From contig NZ_FPBC01000020.1 of assembly GCF_900116605.1 (NCBI RefSeq), forward strand, positions 1 through 64,000: DNA of 64,000 nt. The letters run 5' to 3'. The notes below the pieces were generated by a model. It had not been told where the DNA came from and searched no databases. It was given only the letters and a program-made list of their open reading frames with translations. This DNA comes from Pseudomonas marincola. Lineage in GTDB: Bacteria; Pseudomonadota; Gammaproteobacteria; Pseudomonadales; Pseudomonadaceae. Position 1 is the first letter of the stretch. Each line of letters begins with the position of its first letter. The position numbers and the translations under genes were made by a program. Shown one piece after another: positions 1 through 7,653 of the stretch.

Positions 1-543
1 GCAGGCTTTGTCGCGCTGTTTGTCTATAAAGACCTGACCTTCCGCGAATGCCCGAAAGTGCTGCTCGACTCCGGCAAGCTGACCATCATGCTGATGTTCA
101 TCATTGCCAACGCCATGCTGTTTGCTCACGTACTGACCACCGAGCAAATCCCGCAGACCATCACCGCGTGGGTGATCGAAGCCGGCCTGCAGCCGTGGCA
201 GTTCCTGCTGGTGGTGAACATCGTGCTGTTGATAGCCGGTGCGTTCATGGAGCCTTCGGCGATCATCCTGATCCTGGCGCCGATCCTGTTTCCGATTGCG
301 GTGGAGCTGGGCATCGACCCGATCCATCTGGGCATCATCATGGTGGTCAACATGGAGATCGGATTGATAACCCCGCCGGTGGGCCTGAACCTGTTCGTAA
401 CCTCAGCGGTGACCGGTATGCCGCTGACTCAGGTTATCCGCGCCGCCTGGCCTTGGCTGATGCTGCTGCTCGGATTCTTGATGGTGATCACCTACATCCC
501 GGCTGTTTCAATGGCGCTGCCGAACTGGCTGGGCATGAACTGA
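1..543 (+). CDS. dctM: TRAP transporter large permease, DctM family (3' part)
   Basis: The reading frame is open from the first base and stops at TGA 541-543; only the last 180 residues are present. The fragment is almost entirely hydrophobic, with several membrane segments. It carries the DctM-type C-terminal motif LITPPVGLNLFV near residues 122-133 and ends in a last membrane helix. DctM is the 12-TM subunit that moves C4-dicarboxylates or related organic acids across the inner membrane, driven by an ion gradient, using a periplasmic binding protein (DctP) and a small membrane subunit (DctQ). Those partner genes would lie upstream, outside the window. The substrate cannot be told from this fragment; the dicarboxylate assignment is by family. 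Confidence 0.88.
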   Translation, partial: AGFVALFVYKDLTFRECPKVLLDSGKLTIMLMFIIANAMLFAHVLTTEQIPQTITAWVIEAGLQPWQFLLVVNIVLLIAGAFMEPSAIILILAPILFPIAVELGIDPIHLGIIMVVNMEIGLITPPVGLNLFVTSAVTGMPLTQVIRAAWPWLMLLLGFLMVITYIPAVSMALPNWLGMN

Positions 544-562
544 CCGCTTGACAGCGCATGCT

Positions 563-594
563 AATGCCCTGCCGGAAACCAACGGCAGGGCATT
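563..594 (+). terminator. Perfect 12-bp hairpin after dctM
   Basis: AATGCCCTGCCG (563-574) pairs perfectly with CGGCAGGGCATT (583-594) around an 8-base loop, 19 bases after the dctM stop. No T-tract follows, so it may protect the mRNA 3' end or act with the intrinsic terminator about 80 bases further on. Confidence 0.5.
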
Positions 595-674
595 ACCTGA
601 GCAAGTGCAAAAAAGGATGCCGCTGTAAGAATTAGATTCAAAATTTAAGCCACTGATTCATCTAGGAAAATCCC

Positions 675-701
675 AAGCCCGGCCTCTGCGCCGGGCTTTT
701 T
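675..701 (+). terminator. Rho-independent terminator of the TRAP operon
   Basis: AAGCCCGGC (675-683) pairs with GCCGGGCTT (690-698) around a 6-base loop and runs into five T residues. It separates the TRAP transporter operon from the arc promoter. Confidence 0.8.
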
Positions 702-805
702 CATGCCCGCAACTTGCGATAAGTCCTACAGCTTCTATCGTTTTCAACTCAGAAAACAAAAAAACAAACCACTGACCAAAGAACTAGTTGTTTAGTTGAT
801 TTGAA

Positions 806-856
806 CTGACTTAAGTCAACACGCTGTCATTAATCAGAGCGCCTAATAGTTGCAAG
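806..856 (+). promoter_or_regulatory. Anr/FNR-type box and -10 of the arcDABC promoter
   Basis: CTGAC-TTAA-GTCAA (806-819) matches the Anr/FNR dyad TTGAT-N4-ATCAA closely. An AT-rich -10 candidate (TAATAG, 844-849) follows. This puts the dyad centre (812.5) about 41.5 bases before a start site near 854, the geometry of class II FNR activation. In P. aeruginosa arcDABC is activated by Anr under oxygen limitation and by ArgR with arginine (family knowledge). I did not find a clear ArgR site. Confidence 0.7.
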
Positions 857-883
857 AAACATTTTGTCGCAGGGAGAACGATT

Positions 884-2311
884 ATGTCAGAACCCACCCA
901 AAAACTTCGCCTCGGCGCACTGATTGCGCTGGTTGTAGGCTCAATGATCGGGGGAGGAATCTTCTCTCTCCCGCAAAATATGGCGGCCAGTGCCGGCGCC
1001 GGTGCCGTTTTAATCGGCTGGGGCATTACCGCTGTCGGGATGCTAGCCCTGGCCTTTGTATTCCAGACGCTGGCTAACCGAAAGCCAGAACTCGATGCCG
1101 GGGTTTATGCCTACGCCAAAGCCGGCTTTGGCGACTACATGGGTTTCTCATCCGCCTGGGGTTACTGGATCAGTGCCTGGCTGGGAAACGTCAGCTACTT
1201 CGTTTTACTGTTCAGCACCCTCGGCTACTTCTTCCCGGTGTTCGGTGAAGGCAACACGGTTGCGGCGATCGTCGGCGCATCAGTGGTGCTCTGGGCCGTA
1301 CACTTTTTGGTACTTCGCGGCATCAAGGAAGCGGCTTTCATCAACTTGATCACTACCGTGGCCAAGGTCGTCCCGCTGATCATGTTTGTGGTGATCACCG
1401 CCGTAGCCTTCAAGATGGATATTTTCACATCCGACTTCTGGGGCCGTGGCAACACCGATCTGGGCACTGTGATGGATCAGGTGCGCAACATGATGCTGGT
1501 CACCGTGTGGGTGTTCATCGGTATTGAGGGCGCCAGCATTTATTCGGCCCGTGCCGAAAAGCGCTCAGATGTCGGTAAGGCCACCGTTATTGGCTTCATC
1601 GGTACATTGTTGCTGCTGGTGATGGTCAACGTACTATCGATGGGCATCATGAGCCAGCCAGAACTGGCTGAGCTGAAAAACCCTTCAATGGCTTATGTGC
1701 TTGAGCACGTAGTAGGCCACTGGGGCGCCATCCTGATCAGTGTTGGTCTGGTGATTTCTCTGCTCGGTGCTCTGCTTTCCTGGGTGCTGTTGTGCGCTGA
1801 GATCATGCACGCTGCGGCGAGCGATCACACCATGCCCAACTTCCTCAAGAAGATCAGCTCCAAAGGTGTGCCAACCAATGCGCTGTGGCTGACCAACATT
1901 CTGGTCCAGGCGTTCCTGATAATCACCCTGTTTGCCGCCAGCACTTATACCAGCCTGCTGTACCTGGCAACTTCGATGATTCTTATCCCTTACTTCTGGT
2001 CGGCCGCCTACGCCGTGTTGATCGGGGTTAAAGGTGAAACCTACGAGCAAGATCCCGGCGCCCGCAAGAAGGATCTGATCATCGGCGGCATCGCGTTGAT
2101 CTACGCCATCTGGTTGCTGTATGCCGGCGGCTTCAAATACATCCTGTTATCTGCACTGCTGTACGCACCCGGTGCGCTGCTGTTCGCCAAAGCCAAGCGC
2201 GAACAGAACCTGCAAGTCTTCACTGCAATTGAAAAGGTCATTGTCGTTGCCACCGTATTGGGCGCTGCCTTTGCCGCTTACGGCCTCTACGACGGCTTCC
2301 TGACCCTTTAA
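884..2311 (+). CDS. arcD: Arginine/ornithine antiporter ArcD
   Basis: 475 aa, an APC-superfamily membrane protein with about 12-13 hydrophobic segments. The N-terminus reads LGALIALVVGSMIGGGIFSL, whose GSMIGGGIF is the substrate-binding helix signature of amino acid antiporters. It exchanges external arginine for internal ornithine at the inner membrane without net energy cost, feeding the deiminase pathway. The ATG at 884 is preceded by AGGGAGA at a good distance. It is first in arcDABC, 26 bases before arcA, and its promoter carries an Anr-type box. The length is typical of Pseudomonas ArcD. Confidence 0.95.
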   Translation: MSEPTQKLRLGALIALVVGSMIGGGIFSLPQNMAASAGAGAVLIGWGITAVGMLALAFVFQTLANRKPELDAGVYAYAKAGFGDYMGFSSAWGYWISAWLGNVSYFVLLFSTLGYFFPVFGEGNTVAAIVGASVVLWAVHFLVLRGIKEAAFINLITTVAKVVPLIMFVVITAVAFKMDIFTSDFWGRGNTDLGTVMDQVRNMMLVTVWVFIGIEGASIYSARAEKRSDVGKATVIGFIGTLLLLVMVNVLSMGIMSQPELAELKNPSMAYVLEHVVGHWGAILISVGLVISLLGALLSWVLLCAEIMHAAASDHTMPNFLKKISSKGVPTNALWLTNILVQAFLIITLFAASTYTSLLYLATSMILIPYFWSAAYAVLIGVKGETYEQDPGARKKDLIIGGIALIYAIWLLYAGGFKYILLSALLYAPGALLFAKAKREQNLQVFTAIEKVIVVATVLGAAFAAYGLYDGFLTL

Positions 2312-2337
2312 TAGCCTTTATAGCAAGGAGAAAAGAC

Positions 2338-3591
2338 ATGTCCAAAGTCAAATTAGGCGTTCACTCCGAAGTTGGTAAATTACACAAAGTGATGGTCTGC
2401 TCACCCGGTTTGGCGCACTTGCGCCTCACCCCAAACAACTGCGATGAGCTGCTTTTTGATGATGTGATCTGGGTAAGCCAGGCCAAGCGTGACCACTTCG
2501 ACTTCGTCACCAAAATGCGTGAGCGCAACATCGAAGTGCTGGAAATGCACAACCTGCTGACCGAGACACTGAAGATCCCAGCCGCGATGGACTGGATTCT
2601 CGAACGCAAGCTGACCGCCAACCAGATTGGCACCGGCCTGACCGATGAAGTTTCCAGCTGGATGCGCAGCCTTGATCCACGCGCACTGGCTGAGCATCTG
2701 ATCGGCGGCGTATCAGTGACCGACCTGATCAACGCACTCGGCGCCAGCAAAGAACTGACCATGCTGGGCGATTTCATCGGCGAGTCGAGCTTCATCCTGC
2801 CGCCACTGCCCAACACCCAGTTCACCCGTGACACCACTTGCTGGATTTACGGCGGCGTTACGCTCAACCCAATGTATTGGCCAGCGCGCCGTCAGGAAAC
2901 TCTGCTGACCAGCGCCATCTACAAGTTCCACCCAGACTTCACCAACGCGGAATTTGAAGTGTGGTACGGCGATCCAGATCTGGATCACGGTATGGCCACC
3001 CTTGAAGGCGGCGACGTTATGCCAATCGGTAACGGCGTAGTATTGGTCGGCATGGGTGAGCGCAGCTCGCGTCAGGCCATCGGCCAACTCGCACAGAACC
3101 TGTTCGCCAAAGGCGCTGCCGAGAAAGTAATCGTGGCCGGCTTGCCTAAATCACGCGCAGCCATGCACCTCGATACCGTGTTCAGCTTCTGCGACCGTGA
3201 CCTTGTCACTATCTTCCCGGAAGTGGTTTCACAGATTGTGCCCTTCACCCTGCGCCCGGATGAAAGCAGCCCGACCGGCATGAACATCCGCCGCGAAGAG
3301 AAATCTTTCCTCGACGTAGTTGCCGACTCACTGAACCTGAAAAAACTGCGCGTCGTACAAACCGGCGGCGACAGCTATGAAGCTGAACGCGAGCAGTGGG
3401 ACGACGGCAACAACGTGGTCTGCCTCGAACCTGGCGTGGTGGTTGGCTACGACCGCAACACCTACACCAACACTCTTTTGCGCAAAGCCGGTGTTGAAGT
3501 TGTCACCATCAGCGCCAGTGAACTCGGTCGCGGCCGTGGCGGTGGCCACTGCATGACCTGCCCGATCCTGCGCGATCCGGTCGACTATTAA
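2338..3591 (+). CDS. arcA: Arginine deiminase ArcA
   Basis: 417 aa, normal length for the family. It hydrolyses L-arginine to citrulline and ammonia in the cytoplasm, the first step of arginine fermentation. Visible guanidino-group-modifying motifs include FTRDTTCW (catalytic Asp near residue 165), HLDTVFSFCD (catalytic His) and the C-terminal GGGHCMTCPILRDP with the nucleophilic Cys at about 405. An AGGAGA ribosome site precedes the ATG. It lies second in arcDABC with 26 bases after arcD and 95 bases before arcB. The 95-base arcA-arcB gap shows no strong hairpin. Confidence 0.97.
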   Translation: MSKVKLGVHSEVGKLHKVMVCSPGLAHLRLTPNNCDELLFDDVIWVSQAKRDHFDFVTKMRERNIEVLEMHNLLTETLKIPAAMDWILERKLTANQIGTGLTDEVSSWMRSLDPRALAEHLIGGVSVTDLINALGASKELTMLGDFIGESSFILPPLPNTQFTRDTTCWIYGGVTLNPMYWPARRQETLLTSAIYKFHPDFTNAEFEVWYGDPDLDHGMATLEGGDVMPIGNGVVLVGMGERSSRQAIGQLAQNLFAKGAAEKVIVAGLPKSRAAMHLDTVFSFCDRDLVTIFPEVVSQIVPFTLRPDESSPTGMNIRREEKSFLDVVADSLNLKKLRVVQTGGDSYEAEREQWDDGNNVVCLEPGVVVGYDRNTYTNTLLRKAGVEVVTISASELGRGRGGGHCMTCPILRDPVDY

Positions 3592-3686
3592 AAAGCAATG
3601 TTAGGCGCTTACGAGGCGCAACTCGCCAAACCAGCCACAAGCTGTACTGGTAGGCCTGAAATTCTTGAATTCATGGAGATTTAATC

Positions 3687-4697
3687 ATGGCTTTTAACAT
3701 GCACAACCGTAACCTGCTCAGCCTTGTTCATCACACTGAGCGTGAACTTCGCTATCTGCTCGACCTGTCTCGCGACCTTAAGCGTGCCAAATACACCGGC
3801 ACCGAGCAGCAGCACCTGCAGCGTAAAAACATCGCGCTGATTTTTGAAAAGACCTCCACTCGCACACGCTGTGCGTTTGAAGTGGCCGCCTACGATCAAG
3901 GCGCAAATGTCACCTATATCGACCCGAACTCCTCGCAGATCGGTCACAAAGAAACCATGAAAGACACGGCGCGCGTTTTGGGCCGTATGTATGACGCCAT
4001 CGAGTATCGCGGCTACAGTCAGGAAATCGTTGAAGACCTGGCCCAATATGCAGGCGTACCGGTATTCAACGGCCTCACCGATGAGTATCACCCAACCCAG
4101 ATGCTGGCAGACGTGCTGACCATGCGCGAGAACTGCGACAAGCCTCTGCACGACATCAGCTATGCCTACCTGGGCGACGCCCGCAACAACATGGGTAACT
4201 CGCTGCTGCTGGTTGGCGCCAAGCTGGGGATGGATGTGCGCATCGCCGCGCCTAAAGAGCTGATGCCAGACCCTGAGTTTGTGGCGCAGTGCGAAGAGTT
4301 CGCCAAAGCCAGTGGCGCACGCATCACTCTGACCGAAGACCCGAAAGAAGCCGTCAAGGGCGTCGACTTCATCCACACCGACGTCTGGGTGTCGATGGGC
4401 GAGCCAGTTGAGGCATGGGGCGAGCGCATCAAGCTGCTGCTGCCTTATCAGGTCAACAGCGACATGATGAAGGCCACCGGAACTCCACGGACCAAGTTCA
4501 TGCACTGCTTGCCTGCGTTCCACAACACCGATACCAAAGTCGGCAAGCAGGTTGCCGAAAAGTATCCGCACCTGGCAGGCGGCATCGAAGTGACTGAAGA
4601 AGTTTTCGAGTCCCCTGCGTGCATCGCGTTTGAGCAAGCAGAAAACCGCATGCACACCATCAAAGCCATTCTGGTTTCAACTCTCGGCGACGTCTAA
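3687..4697 (+). CDS. arcB: Ornithine carbamoyltransferase, catabolic (ArcB)
   Basis: 336 aa. It catalyses phosphorolysis of citrulline to ornithine and carbamoyl phosphate in vivo. The carbamoyl-phosphate motif EKTSTRTRCAFE lies near residues 54-65, FNGLTDEYHPTQ in the middle, and the ornithine-site HCLPAFH near 272. The catabolic assignment follows from its place between arcA and arcC and from the length, which is longer than anabolic ArgF (about 305 aa). GGAGAT lies before the ATG. The last codons are followed by a strong intercistronic hairpin. Confidence 0.95.
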   Translation: MAFNMHNRNLLSLVHHTERELRYLLDLSRDLKRAKYTGTEQQHLQRKNIALIFEKTSTRTRCAFEVAAYDQGANVTYIDPNSSQIGHKETMKDTARVLGRMYDAIEYRGYSQEIVEDLAQYAGVPVFNGLTDEYHPTQMLADVLTMRENCDKPLHDISYAYLGDARNNMGNSLLLVGAKLGMDVRIAAPKELMPDPEFVAQCEEFAKASGARITLTEDPKEAVKGVDFIHTDVWVSMGEPVEAWGERIKLLLPYQVNSDMMKATGTPRTKFMHCLPAFHNTDTKVGKQVAEKYPHLAGGIEVTEEVFESPACIAFEQAENRMHTIKAILVSTLGDV

Positions 4698-4708
4698 GCG
4701 CCCGCCCG

Positions 4709-4735
4709 CAACGCCGTGCGTCCTGCACGGCGTTG
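4709..4735 (+). other. arcB-arcC intercistronic hairpin
   Basis: CAACGCCGTGC (4709-4719) pairs perfectly with GCACGGCGTTG (4725-4735) around a 5-base loop, 34 bases before the arcC start. In P. aeruginosa the arc mRNA is processed between cistrons to set different transcript levels. This hairpin is a plausible stability or processing element; a partial terminator is the alternative (TTGTTGC follows, but no clear T-run). Confidence 0.6.
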
Positions 4736-4768
4736 TTGCTTCACTGAATCCCTTTTGGAGGTATTAGC

Positions 4769-5698
4769 ATGCGTATCGTCGTCGCTCTGGGCGGGAACGC
4801 CCTGCTCCGTCGTGGTGAACCCATGACGGCTGACAACCAACGTGAAAACATCCGTATCGCTACCGAACAAATCGCCAAAGTTGCCCCCGGCAATGAGCTG
4901 GTGATTGCCCACGGTAACGGCCCGCAAGTCGGCCTGCTGGCACTCCAAGGTGCTGCTTACAAAGCCACCAGCCCTTACCCGCTGGACGTGCTGGGCGCAG
5001 AAACAGAAGGCATGATCGGCTATATGATCGAACAGGAGCTGGGCAACCTGCTGCCGTTCGAAGTGCCATTCGCCACCCTGCTTACCCAAGTTGAAGTAGA
5101 CCCGAAAGACCCGGCGTTCAAGAACCCGACCAAGCCAATTGGCCCGGTTTATTCGAAGGAAGAAGCCGAAGCGCTGGCGGCCGAAAAAGGCTGGAGCATT
5201 GCCCCCGATGGCGACAAGTTCCGCCGGGTTGTACCCAGCCCACGGCCTAAGCAGATTTTCGAAATCCGCCCGGCCAAATGGCTGCTCGAAAAAGGCGCGG
5301 TGGTGATCTGTGCAGGCGGCGGTGGCATTCCCACCATGTACGGTGAAGACGGCAAGCTACAAGGCGTTGAAGCGGTAATCGACAAAGACCTGTGCTCGGC
5401 ACTGCTCGCCGAACAACTTGAAGCCGATTTGCTGGTCATCGCCACAGACGTGGAAGCAGCCTTTATTGACTGGGGCAAGCCCACGCAAAAAGCCATTGCC
5501 GAAGCCAGCCCGGATGAACTCGACAAGCTCGGCTTTGCTGCCGGCTCAATGGGGCCGAAAGTGTTGGCTGCCAGCGAGTTTGCCCGCAACACTGGCAAGA
5601 CCGCCGTTATTGGTTCGCTGGCGCAGATTGACGCCATCGTTCAGGGCGTTGGCGGCACCCGGGTCAGCACCGATAGCAAGGAAGTGCGTTATCACTAA
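4769..5698 (+). CDS. arcC: Carbamate kinase ArcC
   Basis: 309 aa amino-acid-kinase-fold enzyme. It transfers phosphate from carbamoyl phosphate to ADP, giving ATP, CO2 and ammonia, the energy-yielding step of the pathway. The N-terminus RIVVALGGNALLRRGEP carries the nucleotide-binding glycine motif, followed by HGNGPQVGLL and, near residue 185, CAGGGGIP. GGAGG lies 8 bases before the ATG. It is the last gene of arcDABC, and a convergent terminator hairpin follows. Confidence 0.96.
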   Translation: MRIVVALGGNALLRRGEPMTADNQRENIRIATEQIAKVAPGNELVIAHGNGPQVGLLALQGAAYKATSPYPLDVLGAETEGMIGYMIEQELGNLLPFEVPFATLLTQVEVDPKDPAFKNPTKPIGPVYSKEEAEALAAEKGWSIAPDGDKFRRVVPSPRPKQIFEIRPAKWLLEKGAVVICAGGGGIPTMYGEDGKLQGVEAVIDKDLCSALLAEQLEADLLVIATDVEAAFIDWGKPTQKAIAEASPDELDKLGFAAGSMGPKVLAASEFARNTGKTAVIGSLAQIDAIVQGVGGTRVSTDSKEVRYH

Positions 5699-5731
5699 GC
5701 GCTCGGCATGAAGCCGGGTTCTAGTGTCAAC

Positions 5732-5775
5732 CAACCAGCGCTGCGCGGCCATCACCGCCCAGCGCTGGTTGCGTT
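5732..5775. terminator. Terminator hairpin between convergent arcC and acyl-CoA synthetase
   Basis: CAACCAGCGCTG (5732-5743) is perfectly complementary to CAGCGCTGGTTG (5760-5771), with a 16-base loop, and GTTT follows. It sits between two convergent genes, one base before the stop codon of the minus-strand gene, so it may serve both directions. Confidence 0.6.
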
Positions 5776-7407
5776 TCAGGCCAGCGCTTTGGCCTGCTCA
5801 CGCAAGACGAATTTCTGCACCTTGCCAGTCGAGGTTTTCGGCAGTTCGCAAAACACCACTTTGCCAGGCACTTTGAAGCGCGCCATGTGATGCTGGCAAA
5901 ACTTGATGACCGACTCCTCGGTCGACTCAGTGCCGGGCTTGAGGGTCACGAACGCACACGGCGTTTCACCCCAGCGCTCGCTGTGCATGGCCACCACGGC
6001 GGCTTCAAGAATGTACGGATGGCGATAGAGCACATCCTCGATCTCGATGGACGAGATATTTTCCCCGCCGGAAATGATGATGTCTTTTGAGCGGTCCTTG
6101 ATCTCGACATAGCCATCGGCATGCCACACGGCCAGATCACCTGAATGAAACCAGCCGCCGGCAAAGGCTTCAGCCGTTGCGGTCGGGTTTTTCAGATAGC
6201 CCTTCATTACCACGTTGCCGCGCATGAATATCTCGCCAATGGTTTCGCCATCACGCGGCACCGGCTGCAGCGTTTGCGGGTCGGCGACCATCAGCTCATC
6301 AAGCAATGGCGCACGCACGCCTTGTCGCGACTTGTAACGCGCACGCTGCTCGGGCGCTTCGCTGTCCCATTCATCCTGCCACTCGCACACCACACTCGGC
6401 CCGTATGTTTCGGTCAGGCCGTAAACGTGGGTGACCTGAAAACCCTGCGACTCCATCGCCTCGATCACCGCAGCGGGTGGCGGCGCTCCCGCGGTCATGA
6501 CTTTCACCGGGCGGGTTTTCAACGCTTTAAGCTCAGGCGTTGCGTTGGCCAGCATGTTCATGACAATCGGCGCGCCACAAAAATGATCGACTTCATGCTC
6601 CGCCAGCGCTGGGAAAATCGCCTCGGCGCGCACGTGACGCAGGCACACATTGGTTCCAACGTAGGCTGCCAGCGCCCAAGGGAAACACCAGCCGTTGCAG
6701 TGGAACATCGGCAGCGTCCACAAATACACCGGGAAGCGCGTCATGTCCCAGCACATGGCATTGGACAACGCATTGAGGTGCGCGCCACGGTGGTGATACA
6801 CCACACCTTTGGGATTGCCGGTGGTGCCCGAGGTGTAATTCAGCGCGATGGCTTGCCATTCATCCGCCGGCAGCTGCCATGCATAGTCCGCATCGCCTTC
6901 GGCCAGAAAAGCTTCATAGTCGAGTTCGCCGATCAACTGGCCCTCATCGTACTCAACGTCATCGATGCCAATAATCAGCGGGCGGTTGGGCATGTGACTG
7001 GTTGCCCGTTGAGCGACCTCGGCAAACTCCTTATCCACCATCAACACCTTGGCTTCGCCGTGCTGGAGAATAAAGCCGATGGCTTCGGCATCCAGGCGGG
7101 TGTTGATCGCGTTGATCACCGCGCCGCACATCGGCACACCAAAATGCGCTTCAAACATCGCAATACCATTCGGTGCAATCACCGCCACGGTATCGCCGAG
7201 GCCAATGCCGCGCTTGGCCAGTGCTGAAGCCAGACGAACGCTGCGGGTGTATGTTTCGCCCCAGGTTTGCCGCTGGCGGCCATTAATCAGTGCGACTCGC
7301 TGTGGATAAATACTTGCCGCACGCTCCAGAAAACTCAGCGGGCTGAGTGCCTGAAAGTTCGCAGCTTCTCGCGGCATGCCGTATTCGTAAGGGTTGATGG
7401 CGTTCAT
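5776..7407 (-). CDS. Acyl-CoA synthetase (AMP-forming, class I adenylate-forming family)
   Basis: 543 aa. It activates a carboxylic acid to acyl-AMP and then acyl-CoA in the cytoplasm. The adenylation signature YTSGTTGNPKG is at residues 191-201. Later motifs are YGLTETYGP, the hinge region GWFHSGDLAV followed by DRSKDIIISGGENIS, and the C-terminal catalytic Lys in PKTSTGKVQK. Length and motifs resemble medium-chain ligases of the AlkK/DmdB type, but the chain length cannot be read from sequence. The start is the ATG at 7407, with AGGAG 8 bases before it; a start 7 codons upstream would overlap that ribosome site. It sits between arcC and the divergent fabY. Confidence 0.88.
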   Translation of the reverse strand: MNAINPYEYGMPREAANFQALSPLSFLERAASIYPQRVALINGRQRQTWGETYTRSVRLASALAKRGIGLGDTVAVIAPNGIAMFEAHFGVPMCGAVINAINTRLDAEAIGFILQHGEAKVLMVDKEFAEVAQRATSHMPNRPLIIGIDDVEYDEGQLIGELDYEAFLAEGDADYAWQLPADEWQAIALNYTSGTTGNPKGVVYHHRGAHLNALSNAMCWDMTRFPVYLWTLPMFHCNGWCFPWALAAYVGTNVCLRHVRAEAIFPALAEHEVDHFCGAPIVMNMLANATPELKALKTRPVKVMTAGAPPPAAVIEAMESQGFQVTHVYGLTETYGPSVVCEWQDEWDSEAPEQRARYKSRQGVRAPLLDELMVADPQTLQPVPRDGETIGEIFMRGNVVMKGYLKNPTATAEAFAGGWFHSGDLAVWHADGYVEIKDRSKDIIISGGENISSIEIEDVLYRHPYILEAAVVAMHSERWGETPCAFVTLKPGTESTEESVIKFCQHHMARFKVPGKVVFCELPKTSTGKVQKFVLREQAKALA

Positions 7408-7653
7408 TTTTATTCTCCTGCGCACCATTACGCTGAACTTATGGTCATAACCCTATCAGTTGCATGGCTTTATTTGATCCTCTACCTTGGTCGAAACAGT
7501 GACTTCCAAGTCATACTTCGCGTCAGCATAGGCATCCGAACGGTTAAACCGGCGTGAGTCTGTGTTAGTTACAGTCTTGCAGCTGCACCCCAGACGAGCT
7601 GAATCGCTTCATCTGCGCTCGCCTGGTGTACTTATTTGAGGAGTTACCGCGTG

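Larger units (their letters stand above)
544..883. other. Intergenic region dctM-arcD: two hairpins and the arc promoter
   Basis: This 340-base gap carries no credible gene. It holds a 12-bp hairpin just after dctM, a classic terminator at 675-701, an A/T-rich stretch at about 750-805 and the Anr-type promoter of arcD. The short opposite-strand frame at 811-1026 is not credible. Confidence 0.7.
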
